The notes beneath the pieces were generated by a model. That model searched no databases. It was given only the letters and a program-made list of their open reading frames with translations, and was not told the DNA's origin. From an uncultured Erysipelotrichaceae bacterium (lineage in GTDB: Bacteria; Bacillota_I; Bacilli_A; Erysipelotrichales; Coprobacillaceae), in contig UQVG01000011.1 in the NCBI GenBank assembly GCA_900544435.1, positions 1 to 17,730 on the forward strand: a stretch of DNA of 17,730 nucleotides, given 5' to 3'. Shown piece after piece: positions 1 to 7,830 of this stretch. The position numbers and the translations under genes are program-made. Numbering within the stretch: the stretch's first letter is position 1; each line of letters starts with the position of its first letter.

Positions 1-6
1 GCTAAT

Positions 7-888
7 ATGATAAAACTAGAACAATATAAGATATTTAACGAAGCTGCTTCCACCCTTTCTTTTTCAAAAGCAGCAAAGAATTTATTCATTTCACAATCCG
101 CTGTTTCCCAAACAATCCATGCTTTAGAAAAAGAACTCAACACCCAACTATTCATCCGTTTAAATAAAGGTGTTACGCTTACTAAAGAAGGTATGTTGCT
201 TCATAAAAACATTACTGAAGCCTTAGCTTTAATTACCAGTGTTGAAAATGAACTTTCTCATTATAATGAATTACTCTCTGGACAGTTAAATATAGGTGCT
301 GGTGATTCAATCTGTGAAAACTACTTAATTGACCTATTAAAACAATTTCATCATCTTTATCCCACAATTAAAATCAATGTTGTTAATGGAACCTCTATTG
401 AAACAGTTGAACATTTAAAAAATGGAACAATTGATCTTGCATTTATCAATCTTCCTTTTGATGATGAAAGTCTTGCCATGAAAGAATGTTTAACCATTCA
501 TGATATCTTTATTTCTAAAGAAAAAGATGAACATCTTTACAGCTATCAAGAAATTGCGAAAAAGAATCTTATTCTTTTAGAAAAATCAAGTAATTCTAGA
601 AATTATATTGATAAATACTTTGCTAAACATGGAATTTTATTAAATCCCGAAATGGAATTAGGAGCACATCATCTGTTATTAGAATTTACTCATGCTAATT
701 TAGGAAATGCTTGTGTTGTTAAAGAATTTTCTCATGATTTTCTAGATAAAAATAAAGTTTATGAATTAAAATTAAAAAAGCCCCTTCCTTCAAGAAGCAT
801 TGGTTATGCTTATCTTAAAAGAAGAAGCTTATCACAAGCAACTTTAAAATTTATCGAATTAATTGATCAATTCAATAAATCAATTTAG
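7..888 (+). CDS. LysR-family transcriptional regulator
   Basis: A cytoplasmic one-component DNA-binding regulator of 293 residues, the usual LysR length. The N-terminal winged helix-turn-helix is clear: residues about 18-38 (SFSKAAKNLFISQSAVSQ and on) are the conserved recognition region, followed by a linker helix to about residue 60. Residues about 90-290 form the periplasmic-binding-protein-like effector domain. The ligand cannot be told from sequence. Only six bases precede the ATG, so no ribosome binding site can be seen and an earlier start outside the window cannot be excluded, although MIKLEQYKIF is a normal LysR beginning. LysR genes usually control a divergent neighbour, which here would lie left of the window. 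The 3' end overlaps the convergent cinA-like gene by 17 bp, with no terminator hairpin between them. Confidence 0.88.
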   Translation: MIKLEQYKIFNEAASTLSFSKAAKNLFISQSAVSQTIHALEKELNTQLFIRLNKGVTLTKEGMLLHKNITEALALITSVENELSHYNELLSGQLNIGAGDSICENYLIDLLKQFHHLYPTIKINVVNGTSIETVEHLKNGTIDLAFINLPFDDESLAMKECLTIHDIFISKEKDEHLYSYQEIAKKNLILLEKSSNSRNYIDKYFAKHGILLNPEMELGAHHLLLEFTHANLGNACVVKEFSHDFLDKNKVYELKLKKPLPSRSIGYAYLKRRSLSQATLKFIELIDQFNKSI

Positions 889-1891
889 ATTCTAATTTAG
901 GTAAAGAAAGACTTGCTTTCACAAGTAAAGGAATATCGAAAGATATTTCTTTTTCTTTATATTTTAATAATACATGTACAATTTCACCTAATGGATGTTG
1001 TTTTAAAGTTAAATGAATAAACACAGGTCCTCCATTATTGACAAAATAGTCACTTAAAGAAAAATCACATTCATTTAAAATCGTAAAACCACTGACTTTT
1101 TTCATGACTTCTTCAAATAAATTAGGATTTTCCACAAGATAATCTTTCAATCTTTCTTCAATCATTTCCTTTGTTTGTTTAACAAGTTCATCGGCTTCAC
1201 TTTGATGTTTTGCTTTCACTCCAAGTCTTACCCTTACATATTCTTCAGAAGCATATAAAGCAATTGAAACATCTTTTTGACTTTGAACAATATCATCAAT
1301 TAAAGTAGCTGCAGCTGATTCACCAATTCCTTGAGTTACTAAATCATACGTATAAATCTTCGCTTGACGATATTTTTCTAAATAAGGTTTTAGTTGATGA
1401 TCAACAACATAAGTCATTTCTTTAGGTGGTCCAGGAAGATTAACAATCATTCTTTCATCTTTAGACATCACACACCCATTCGCTGTACCAATGGGATTAT
1501 CTAATACATAACAATCTTTTGGAAAATAAGCTTGTTTAAAATTATTATCACTGACTTTATCAAGTTGTGTTACAAAGCAGCATTTATCATTGACTTTCTT
1601 TGCTTCATCTTCATCAAAAATCATTTCTAATCCTAAATATTTTGCTGATAATTCTTTCGTAAGATCATCTTCTGTTGGGCCTAATCCTCCTGTTGTAATA
1701 ACACAATCACATCCTCTATTAAACGCAATATCCAAGCAATCTAAAAATCTTTGTGGATTATCTCCTACTACTGTTTGAAAGAAAACATTAAAACCTAATT
1801 CTTTACACATTTTTTGTAAATAGGTTGCATTGGTATTGACAATTTCTCCAAGTAACAATTCTGTTCCAACATTAATAATTTCTACGTTCAT
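872..1891 (-). CDS. cinA: CinA-like protein with reduced C-terminal domain
   Basis: The N-terminal half is a MoaB/MogA-like fold of the CinA family (residues 1-170), with TGGLGPTEDD at 67-76, NPIGTANGC at 132-140 and LPGPPKEM at 152-159. In characterised CinA proteins this domain hydrolyses pyrophosphate bonds such as ADP-ribose. A KH-like middle part follows (about 180-255, including YVRVRLGVKA). Full CinA is about 410-420 residues and ends in an NMN amidohydrolase (PncC) domain of about 160 residues. Here the protein has 339 residues: the usual AESCTGG start is replaced by NECDFSLS (about 273-280), and the sequence then jumps to what looks like the last strand and helix of that domain (VFIHL at about 290). 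The deamidase is therefore probably inactive or absent. The frame is intact, and the start has a strong TAAGGAGG site. A terminator hairpin of the upstream gene ends directly in front of that site. Function beyond the N-terminal domain is unknown. Confidence 0.85.
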   Translation of the reverse strand: MNVEIINVGTELLLGEIVNTNATYLQKMCKELGFNVFFQTVVGDNPQRFLDCLDIAFNRGCDCVITTGGLGPTEDDLTKELSAKYLGLEMIFDEDEAKKVNDKCCFVTQLDKVSDNNFKQAYFPKDCYVLDNPIGTANGCVMSKDERMIVNLPGPPKEMTYVVDHQLKPYLEKYRQAKIYTYDLVTQGIGESAAATLIDDIVQSQKDVSIALYASEEYVRVRLGVKAKHQSEADELVKQTKEMIEERLKDYLVENPNLFEEVMKKVSGFTILNECDFSLSDYFVNNGGPVFIHLTLKQHPLGEIVHVLLKYKEKEISFDIPLLVKASLSLPKLESKLIY

Positions 1892-1905
1892 ACACGTCCT
1901 CCTTA

Positions 1906-1932
1906 CAAAAAAAGAAGTATAAAGATACTTCT
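1906..1932 (-). terminator. Intrinsic terminator after the small membrane protein gene
   Basis: A perfect 8-bp inverted repeat, AGAAGTAT (1913-1920) and ATACTTCT (1925-1932), has a 4-nt loop. Read on the minus strand the stem is followed by a run of T residues (1907-1912). The stem begins on the TAG stop codon of the upstream gene (1931-1933), and the T run is two bases from the cinA ribosome binding site. cinA expression thus depends on readthrough or on a promoter inside the upstream gene. Confidence 0.8.
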
Positions 1933-2389
1933 AAATTAATGAAAATCCTAAAAAGCTAACAGCCATCATAATGACACCAGCAAGTAAAACTCCTAGCATA
2001 ACAGCAATGGTTGTTGATTTAAAATCCATATCTAAAATACTAGCTGCAAGTGTTCCTGTCCATGCACCCGTTCCTGGAAGTGGAATTCCTACAAATAATA
2101 ATAAAGCGACAAAAGTACTTCTTCCTACTTTTTCTTGAAGTTTCTTTCCACCTCTTTCACCTTTATCTAAACACCAAGTGAAAAATTTTCCAATGACAGG
2201 TTTATCACAACCCCATACTAAAATCTTTCTAGCAAATAAGTAAATAAAAGGTACAGGTACCATGTTTGCTAAAATACAAACAATATAAGATGGAATAATT
2301 GGTAATCCTAATCCTTGAGAAACAGGAATTGCTCCTCTAAGTTCAATCAATGGAACCATTGATATTAGCGCAATATATAAATAATTCAT
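1931..2389 (-). CDS. Small multidrug export family membrane protein
   Basis: A 152-residue, very hydrophobic protein matching the Sm_multidrug_ex family (Pfam PF06695 by recollection). The N-terminus holds the family motif IELRGAIPVSQGLGLP (about residues 16-31). Later GIPLPGTGAWTGTLAAS (about 101-117) gives the proline/glycine-rich re-entrant segment, and about four membrane segments can be drawn: roughly 2-20, 30-55, 90-118 and 128-150. A basic loop (about 58-90) lies between them. The family name is historical; transport of drugs has not been firmly shown, and the fold resembles DedA-type membrane proteins. The gene has its own sigma-A promoter and a terminator on its stop codon, so it can be expressed alone. 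The GntR gene immediately upstream may be co-transcribed. The ribosome binding site AAGGAG is well placed. Confidence 0.82.
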   Translation of the reverse strand: MNYLYIALISMVPLIELRGAIPVSQGLGLPIIPSYIVCILANMVPVPFIYLFARKILVWGCDKPVIGKFFTWCLDKGERGGKKLQEKVGRSTFVALLLFVGIPLPGTGAWTGTLAASILDMDFKSTTIAVMLGVLLAGVIMMAVSFLGFSLI

Positions 2390-2414
2390 CTAAAGTCTCC
2401 TTTTTAACATTCTC

Positions 2415-2442
2415 ATTATAACAAACCAAAAGAATTTGACAA
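2415..2442 (-). promoter_or_regulatory. Sigma-A promoter for the small membrane protein gene
   Basis: On the minus strand TTGTCA (2437-2442) is followed after 16 bp by a perfect TATAAT (2415-2420). It lies in the 60-bp gap after the GntR gene and ends 25 bp upstream of the ATG, with AAGGAG between. This explains why a gene downstream of gntR can be expressed independently. Confidence 0.75.
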
Positions 2443-2449
2443 CATCCTT

Positions 2450-3166
2450 TTATTTTCTACGATATGCAACTTGATTGAAAGTATACTTGTCTACACGATA
2501 ATAAGTATACCCATATTCAATACATTTACCATTATGTAAACATGTAATTGATAAAACTCTAAGTAGTGGTGTTACTGGATCTACTTGTAAATATTTTCCT
2601 AATTCTTCTCCTGCTAAAACTGCATCAATTTGTTGATCAGAAAAAGCAATATGTAAATTGAGATCATTTTCAAAATGATTAAATAAAGATGTACTTGATA
2701 CTTCTAAAGGAATATCCCCTGTTAAATCATAGTTACAGTAATCATCTTCAAAACATAAAGGTTCTCCGTTGACAAATCTTACACGTTTAACATGCCATAC
2801 TTTATTATCTTCTAAAGCCATTTCTTTTTTCATTAAATCAGTGGCTTCTTCAAGTTCATTTAAAACAACATGACTTGTACATTCTTCTTTTTTCTTAGCA
2901 CAGTCTTCGGTTACGCTGTTTAATCCATCAAAACTTTTAAATCTTGATTTTTTACAAACAAATGATCCTACTTTAGGAACAGAATAGATTACATTTTCAT
3001 TGATTAAATCTGTTAATGCTTGACGTACTGTCATACGTGTAACACCAAAAAGTTCGCATAAAGTATGTTCACTTTCAATTTGTTCATTTTCATTATATTT
3101 TCCATCTTCAATATTTTGAATAATATATTCTTTTATCTTGACATATTGTGGTTTTCTTTTAACCAT
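2450..3166 (-). CDS. GntR-family regulator with UTRA domain (HutC subfamily)
   Basis: A 238-residue one-component regulator. Residues about 8-72 form the winged helix-turn-helix; SEHTLCELFGVTRMTVRQAL (32-51) is a clear GntR recognition segment. Residues about 90-232 match a UTRA effector domain, seen in RVRFVNGEPLCFEDDYC (about 129-145) and the C-terminal strands ending YTYYRVDKYTF. UTRA domains usually bind small sugar phosphates or amino-acid-like ligands, but no sugar transporter or catabolic gene is adjacent, so the ligand cannot be assigned. The start has a GAGGAG site eight bases upstream. The gene lies 78 bp after the ABC operon terminator and 60 bp before the small membrane protein gene. 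I saw no terminator after its stop, so the two may form a transcript. No convincing operator for this regulator was found. Confidence 0.87.
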   Translation of the reverse strand: MVKRKPQYVKIKEYIIQNIEDGKYNENEQIESEHTLCELFGVTRMTVRQALTDLINENVIYSVPKVGSFVCKKSRFKSFDGLNSVTEDCAKKKEECTSHVVLNELEEATDLMKKEMALEDNKVWHVKRVRFVNGEPLCFEDDYCNYDLTGDIPLEVSSTSLFNHFENDLNLHIAFSDQQIDAVLAGEELGKYLQVDPVTPLLRVLSITCLHNGKCIEYGYTYYRVDKYTFNQVAYRRK

Positions 3167-3213
3167 AACATCATCTCCTCGGCTTGTACTATATCATATA
3201 AAACTATGTTTTG

Positions 3214-3246
3214 AAAAGAAAAAGAAGCAAATTTTTATTTGCTTCT
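3214..3246 (-). terminator. Intrinsic terminator of the marR-ABC operon
   Basis: A perfect 10-bp inverted repeat, AGAAGCAAAT (3223-3232) and ATTTGCTTCT (3237-3246), with a 4-nt loop. On the minus strand it is followed by TTTTTCTTTTC. The stem begins on the TAG stop codon of the second ABC gene (3245-3247). It separates the exporter operon from gntR. Confidence 0.85.
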
Positions 3247-5095
3247 AAATTTCACTACCCTCAAATTGAGATTGATAAAGTGAGGCATAGAAACCACCTT
3301 TGTTCAACAATTCTTCATGATTACCAATTTCTACAATATCGCCATCTTTCATGACAATAATTGTATTAGCATCACGAATAGTTGATAGACGGTGTGCAAT
3401 AACAAAGCTTGTACGTCCTTCCATTAATTTTTCCATACCTTTTTGAATAAGTACTTCTGTACGTGTATCGACCGAAGAAGTTGCTTCATCTAAAATAAGA
3501 ATTTTAGGATCTTTTAAGAAGGCTCTAGCAATCGTTAGTAATTGTTTTTGTCCTTGTGAAATATTTGATGTTTCTTCATCAAGAACTGTATCATAACCAT
3601 CTTCTAAAGTATTGACAAAATGATCTACATATGCCATTTCACAAGCATTTTTTACTTCTTCATCACTGGCATCTAATTTACCATACATCAAGTTTTCTTT
3701 AATTGTTCCATTAAAAAGCCATGTATCTTGTAAAACCATTCCAAATAAGCTTCTTAAATCATGTCTTGAAAAATCTTTAATATCATGACCATCAATCATA
3801 ATTGAACCTTTATTTAATTCATAAAAACGCATCAATAATTTAACAATCGTTGTTTTTCCTGCTCCTGTTGGACCAACAATAGCGACTGTTTGTCCAGCAT
3901 GAACATGCATATTGAAATCATGAATAATTGTTTTTTCTGGTAAATAACCAAAATTGACTTGATTGAAAGTAACTGAACCATGTAGTTTTTCAACTTCATC
4001 TGTTTCAATTTTAACTGTTTCAGGTTCTAATTCTTCTTCCTCTAAGAATTCAAAAACACGTTCAGCAGCGGCTGCTGTACTTTGTAACATATTCATTGTT
4101 TGCGCAAGTTGGGCAATTGGTTGATTGAATTGACGTACATATTGAATAAAGGCTTGAATATCACCAATCGTAATTGTATTACCACCAGCTAAAAAACCAC
4201 CTAATAAACAAACACCTACATAACCTAAGTTTCCAACAAAGTTACTTAAAGGTTGCATTAAACCAGATAAAAATTGAGATTTCCATGCTGAATCATAAAG
4301 TGCATCATTATATTCATTAAATGTTTTGACAGAATCTTCTTCCCCATTAAAGGCTTTAACAACATCATGAGCACCGTACATTTCTTCAATATGACCATTG
4401 ACATCTCCTAAGCTTTTTTGTTGTCTGCTAAAGTACTTTTGAGAATGTTTCATAACAAACATAATAAGTAACATCGAAAGTGGTAAAACAAGCACTGCAA
4501 TCAAGGTCATCTTTACTGAAATGGTAAGCATCATAATAAAGATTCCTACAACTGTAACAGAAGATGTAATCACTTGTGATAAACTTTGATTGAGTGATTG
4601 GGCAATTGTATCAATATCATTTGTTACCCTACTTAAAGTATCTCCACTAGAATGTTTATCAAAATAACTCAAAGGCATTCTTGACATCTTCTTAGATAAA
4701 GAACTTCTTAAATCATAAGCAACTTTTTGTGAAATCGAAGATGTAATAAACCCTTGAATAAAACTAAAGAGTGCACTGACAAGATAGAAACCAACAAGAA
4801 TCAAACAGATCATACCAATATAATCAAAATCAATTCCGCCTGTATTTGTTACTTTGGCCATAATTCCTTCAGATAATTTATCTGTTGCTTTTGCTAGAAT
4901 CTTTGGTCCTACAATCGTAAATACTGTTGAACCAGCTGCAAAAATAATAACAACTGCTAATTTAAAATAATAAGGTTTTAAATAAACAAATAATTTCTTT
5001 AACGTTCCTTTGAAGTTTTTAGCTTTTTCACCATTGCCTCTCATTCCACGTCCCATTGGTCCACGAGGCCCTTGTCTTCTTCTTTCATTACTCAT
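3245..5095 (-). CDS. ABC exporter half-transporter, catalytic-site subunit
   Basis: A 616-residue fused permease/ATPase: an Arg/Gly-rich N-terminal tail (1-30), six membrane helices (about 40-330) and a nucleotide-binding domain (about 370-610). Walker A is GPTGAGKTT (408-416). Walker B ILILDE carries the catalytic glutamate (537), and the switch histidine is present in AHRLST (568). The signature motif is non-canonical, ISQGQ (512-516) in place of LSGGQ. This is the mirror image of the partner gene just upstream, so the two should form one heterodimer with a single competent ATPase site, the arrangement known for TM287/288 and other heterodimeric exporters. Substrate is unknown; drugs, peptides or lipids are typical. 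The start overlaps the partner's stop by 8 bp with AAGGAGG inside the partner's end, indicating translational coupling. Confidence 0.93.
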   Translation of the reverse strand: MSNERRRQGPRGPMGRGMRGNGEKAKNFKGTLKKLFVYLKPYYFKLAVVIIFAAGSTVFTIVGPKILAKATDKLSEGIMAKVTNTGGIDFDYIGMICLILVGFYLVSALFSFIQGFITSSISQKVAYDLRSSLSKKMSRMPLSYFDKHSSGDTLSRVTNDIDTIAQSLNQSLSQVITSSVTVVGIFIMMLTISVKMTLIAVLVLPLSMLLIMFVMKHSQKYFSRQQKSLGDVNGHIEEMYGAHDVVKAFNGEEDSVKTFNEYNDALYDSAWKSQFLSGLMQPLSNFVGNLGYVGVCLLGGFLAGGNTITIGDIQAFIQYVRQFNQPIAQLAQTMNMLQSTAAAAERVFEFLEEEELEPETVKIETDEVEKLHGSVTFNQVNFGYLPEKTIIHDFNMHVHAGQTVAIVGPTGAGKTTIVKLLMRFYELNKGSIMIDGHDIKDFSRHDLRSLFGMVLQDTWLFNGTIKENLMYGKLDASDEEVKNACEMAYVDHFVNTLEDGYDTVLDEETSNISQGQKQLLTIARAFLKDPKILILDEATSSVDTRTEVLIQKGMEKLMEGRTSFVIAHRLSTIRDANTIIVMKDGDIVEIGNHEELLNKGGFYASLYQSQFEGSEI

Positions 5096-7310
5096 GACTT
5101 AGTTCCTCCTTAGATAATTGAGAATAGGCAATTTCTTGATAAACCTGACATGATTTCATTAATTCATCATGTGTCCCTTTACCAACAATTTGACCTTCAT
5201 CTAACACGATAATTTGATCTGCATCCATAATAGAAGCAATACGTTGTCCTACTAATAAAACTGTACTTTTTGTCTTTTTAACAAGTTGATTTAATTCTTG
5301 ACGAAGTTTAGCATCTGTTTTGAAATCAAGAGCTGAAAAACTATCATCAAAAATATAAATATCTGGATTTTTAGCTATTGCACGAGCAATCGCAAGTCTT
5401 TGTTTTTGACCACCAGAAACGTTTGTTCCACCTTGTGAAATTTCCATATCAAAACGTTCTTCTTTTTGATCAATAAACTCTTTTGCTTGCGCAACTCGAA
5501 TCACTTCTTCTAATTCTTCATCAGTTGCCTCTGGTGCGCCATATTTTAAATTAGAACGAATTGTTCCAGAAAATAAGTTTCCTTTTTGAGGAACAAGTCC
5601 AATACGATCACGTAATTCATGTTGTGTCATATCACGAACATCAACCCCTGCAACCTTAATACTTCCTTCACTAACTTCATAAAAACGAGGTACTAAATTA
5701 ATAAGTGTTGATTTTCCTGAACCAGTAGAGCCAATAAAAGCTGTTGTTTGTCCAGGTTTAGCAACAAAATCAATATCTTTTAAAACCGGTTCACTTGCCC
5801 CTGGATAAGCAAATGAAACATGATTAAATTCAACAAGTCCTTTTTTATCTTCGTCTAAAGCAACTGGATTTATTGGATCTTGAATTGTTGGTTTTGTTTC
5901 AATGATTTCATAAACACGATTAGCAGCAACACTAGCTCGAGGTAACATAATAGCAATCATTGCAATCATTAAAAAGGCCATAATAATTTGCATTGCATAT
6001 TGCATAAAGGCCATCATTTGCCCAATTGCTAGATTACCTAAATCGATTTGTTTAGAACCATAATAAACAATCACTAAAGTAACCACATTAAAAATAAACA
6101 TCATAATCGGCATAATAGAAGCCATTGATCTATTAACAAATAAGTTTAAATTTGTAACATCTTTGTTGGCTTTATCAAAACGATCTTCACTATGTTTTTC
6201 ATTACCAAAAGCACGGATAACAAGCATTCCTGATAAATTTTCACGCATTGTGAGATTTAAACGGTCAATTAAATTTTGAATAATTTTGAATTTTGGCATA
6301 ACAACTGCAAAAGCAACAGCCATCACACCAAAAATAACAAGAATAACAACTGCAATGATCCATGTCATTGATGGTGATTCTTTTAAGACCTTAATTAAAG
6401 CCCCAATACCAATAATTGGTGCAAAACATACAATACGTAAAAGCATCATTGTCACCATTTGTACTTGAGTAATATCATTTGTTGTACGTGTAATAAGTGA
6501 CGCTGTTGAAAAATGATTAAATTCTTCATTAGAAAAACTTTCTACTTTTTCAAAAACATCTTTTCTTAAAGTACGTGCCACACCAGCAGCAACTTTTGTC
6601 GCAAAGAAAGCAACTGAAATAGCAGCAATTGTTCCAAGTAAAGCAATTCCTAACATCTTTAAACCTGTTTTTAAAATATAATCAGTTTGAACTTTATCAA
6701 TGTCAGCACCTAATTTTTTATATTCAGCTTTAACACCATTACCAGCTGCAATTTTTAAAGTACTTTCACCCATTGTATCCATTCTTGTATCAATATCTTC
6801 AAACATTTTTGATTTTTGACTTTCATCCATAAAAGAAATCACATCATAAACACTCATATTTGGTGGTAATTGACCAAATTTTTCTTGATACTCTTTACTA
6901 GAAGTATCCATACTATCAAGTGAAGTAATAATTAACATAGGTTTCATTAAAATATCTTCTAATTCACTTTCTTCATCACTTGATAAATCTTTCAATTGAT
7001 AAATTGTTTTCCCTTTAGCCTTAGGAAATGTATCAACGATATCTTGATTGGCCTTACTAACTTTTTTATAATCTTTTTTTACTGTTTTTTGATCTTTTTG
7101 ATCAACAAACAATAATAAATGTTGATAAGTTTCTTCCGTTAAAACTTCTGAAACAGGTGAAGCAAATCCCCCTGCTTGAATCCCCACCGAAACAATATCA
7201 CTCATATAATCTGGTAAAATTAATTCTGTTTGTGCTTGTACAAACAATAAACAAATACAAGCAAGAATTAAATACCAGAATTTCTTTAAATATCCTTTAA
7301 TCTTGAACAT
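5088..7310 (-). CDS. ABC exporter half-transporter, degenerate-site subunit with large ectodomain
   Basis: A 740-residue fused permease/ATPase. After a first membrane helix (about 12-30) comes a hydrophilic stretch of some 170 residues (about 45-215), rich in Lys, Asp and Glu, before the second helix (about 216-240). By topology it should lie outside the cell. The remaining helices reach about residue 460. In the nucleotide-binding domain, Walker A is GSTGSGKST (527-535) and the signature VSGGQ (631-635) is canonical, but the catalytic glutamate position is Asp (IFDD, 655-656) and the switch histidine is Gln (LVGQR, 689). Its own ATP site should therefore be degenerate while its signature completes the competent site of the downstream partner. 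The start overlaps the end of marR by 14 bp with GGAGGAG inside marR. Substrate is unknown. Confidence 0.93.
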   Translation of the reverse strand: MFKIKGYLKKFWYLILACICLLFVQAQTELILPDYMSDIVSVGIQAGGFASPVSEVLTEETYQHLLLFVDQKDQKTVKKDYKKVSKANQDIVDTFPKAKGKTIYQLKDLSSDEESELEDILMKPMLIITSLDSMDTSSKEYQEKFGQLPPNMSVYDVISFMDESQKSKMFEDIDTRMDTMGESTLKIAAGNGVKAEYKKLGADIDKVQTDYILKTGLKMLGIALLGTIAAISVAFFATKVAAGVARTLRKDVFEKVESFSNEEFNHFSTASLITRTTNDITQVQMVTMMLLRIVCFAPIIGIGALIKVLKESPSMTWIIAVVILVIFGVMAVAFAVVMPKFKIIQNLIDRLNLTMRENLSGMLVIRAFGNEKHSEDRFDKANKDVTNLNLFVNRSMASIMPIMMFIFNVVTLVIVYYGSKQIDLGNLAIGQMMAFMQYAMQIIMAFLMIAMIAIMLPRASVAANRVYEIIETKPTIQDPINPVALDEDKKGLVEFNHVSFAYPGASEPVLKDIDFVAKPGQTTAFIGSTGSGKSTLINLVPRFYEVSEGSIKVAGVDVRDMTQHELRDRIGLVPQKGNLFSGTIRSNLKYGAPEATDEELEEVIRVAQAKEFIDQKEERFDMEISQGGTNVSGGQKQRLAIARAIAKNPDIYIFDDSFSALDFKTDAKLRQELNQLVKKTKSTVLLVGQRIASIMDADQIIVLDEGQIVGKGTHDELMKSCQVYQEIAYSQLSKEELSHE

Positions 7311-7761
7311 CTAACTCCTCCTTCATTAAATGAATATTTTTTTCAAAGATTTGACAATACGTTTTCATTCTATCTAAATCTTCTTTATTTATTCCATCAA
7401 ACAAACGTGTTGTAAACATTTTCATACCATCTTTACAACTTTCAATTTCTTTATTTCCTTTTTCCGTAATATGCAAAGTAACATTTCTTTTATCTTGTCT
7501 ACTTACAACTTTTTCAATAAAACCAGCCTTTTCTAAACGTTGTAATCTTACCGATAACGTAGCTGGTGTGATTTTCAAACGTTCTGCAAGAATTTTTTGA
7601 TTAGGATGATCAAAATGATCAATTAGTCCTAATAAATAACATTGATCAGCTGATAATCCTTCAATACTACTTTTTTTACTTGTAAGTTCGTGAATATTTT
7701 TATGAAGAGATTTAAATTGTAGAAAAATCTCTTTAATATCCTCAAATTCCAACGGATCCAT
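7297..7761 (-). CDS. MarR-family repressor, first gene of the exporter operon
   Basis: A 154-residue winged-helix regulator. The DNA-binding domain spans about residues 41-105: LAERLKITPATLSVRLQRLE (58-77) is the recognition helix region and SRQDKRN (87-93) the wing tip with the family's Asp-Lys/Arg-Arg. Helices on either side form the dimer interface. It heads a tightly overlapping operon with two ABC exporter genes, the common layout in which a MarR protein represses its own pump and lets go on binding a toxic compound. Three palindromes placed on its own promoter support autorepression. The ATG at 7761 has GGGAGG seven bases upstream. Which compound it senses cannot be read from sequence. 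The three genes are co-oriented with no gap, so co-transcription is very likely. Confidence 0.92.
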   Translation of the reverse strand: MDPLEFEDIKEIFLQFKSLHKNIHELTSKKSSIEGLSADQCYLLGLIDHFDHPNQKILAERLKITPATLSVRLQRLEKAGFIEKVVSRQDKRNVTLHITEKGNKEIESCKDGMKMFTTRLFDGINKEDLDRMKTYCQIFEKNIHLMKEELDVQD

Positions 7762-7782
7762 AGGACACCTCCCTTATATTAG

Positions 7783-7794
7783 TTAGTATACTAA
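7783..7794. promoter_or_regulatory. MarR operator box 1, at the transcription start
   Basis: TTAGTATACTAA, a perfect 12-bp palindrome, covers the expected transcription start just downstream of the -10 element. It matches boxes 2 and 3 in the form TTAGTNNACTAA. Inferred to be bound by the MarR protein of this operon. Confidence 0.75.
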
Positions 7795-7796
7795 AT

Positions 7797-7825
7797 ATTA
7801 TAATTAGTGCACTAACTAATGTCAA
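7797..7825 (-). promoter_or_regulatory. Consensus sigma-A promoter of the marR-ABC operon
   Basis: On the minus strand TTGACA (7820-7825) and TATAAT (7797-7802) are separated by exactly 17 bp: a full consensus promoter. The predicted transcription start is near 7790, about 30 bases before the marR ATG. The spacer contains a perfect operator palindrome, so a very strong promoter appears to be kept under tight repression. Confidence 0.9.
7804..7815. promoter_or_regulatory. MarR operator box 2, inside the promoter spacer
   Basis: TTAGTGCACTAA, a perfect 12-bp palindrome, lies wholly between the -35 and -10 elements. It starts 21 bp from box 1, two helical turns, so bound dimers would sit on the same face of the DNA. 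Binding here should exclude RNA polymerase. Confidence 0.78.
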
Positions 7826-7830
7826 TATAT

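Noticed and set aside
872..1891. The cinA-like gene as a frameshifted pseudogene
   Set aside because: The frame is intact to a natural stop, the remaining C-terminal residues still resemble the domain end in the same frame, and the ribosome binding site is strong.
3190..3200. TATATCATATA near the gntR start as a GntR operator
   Set aside because: It is a simple AT-rich short palindrome that does not resemble known GntR/HutC operators and occurs once.
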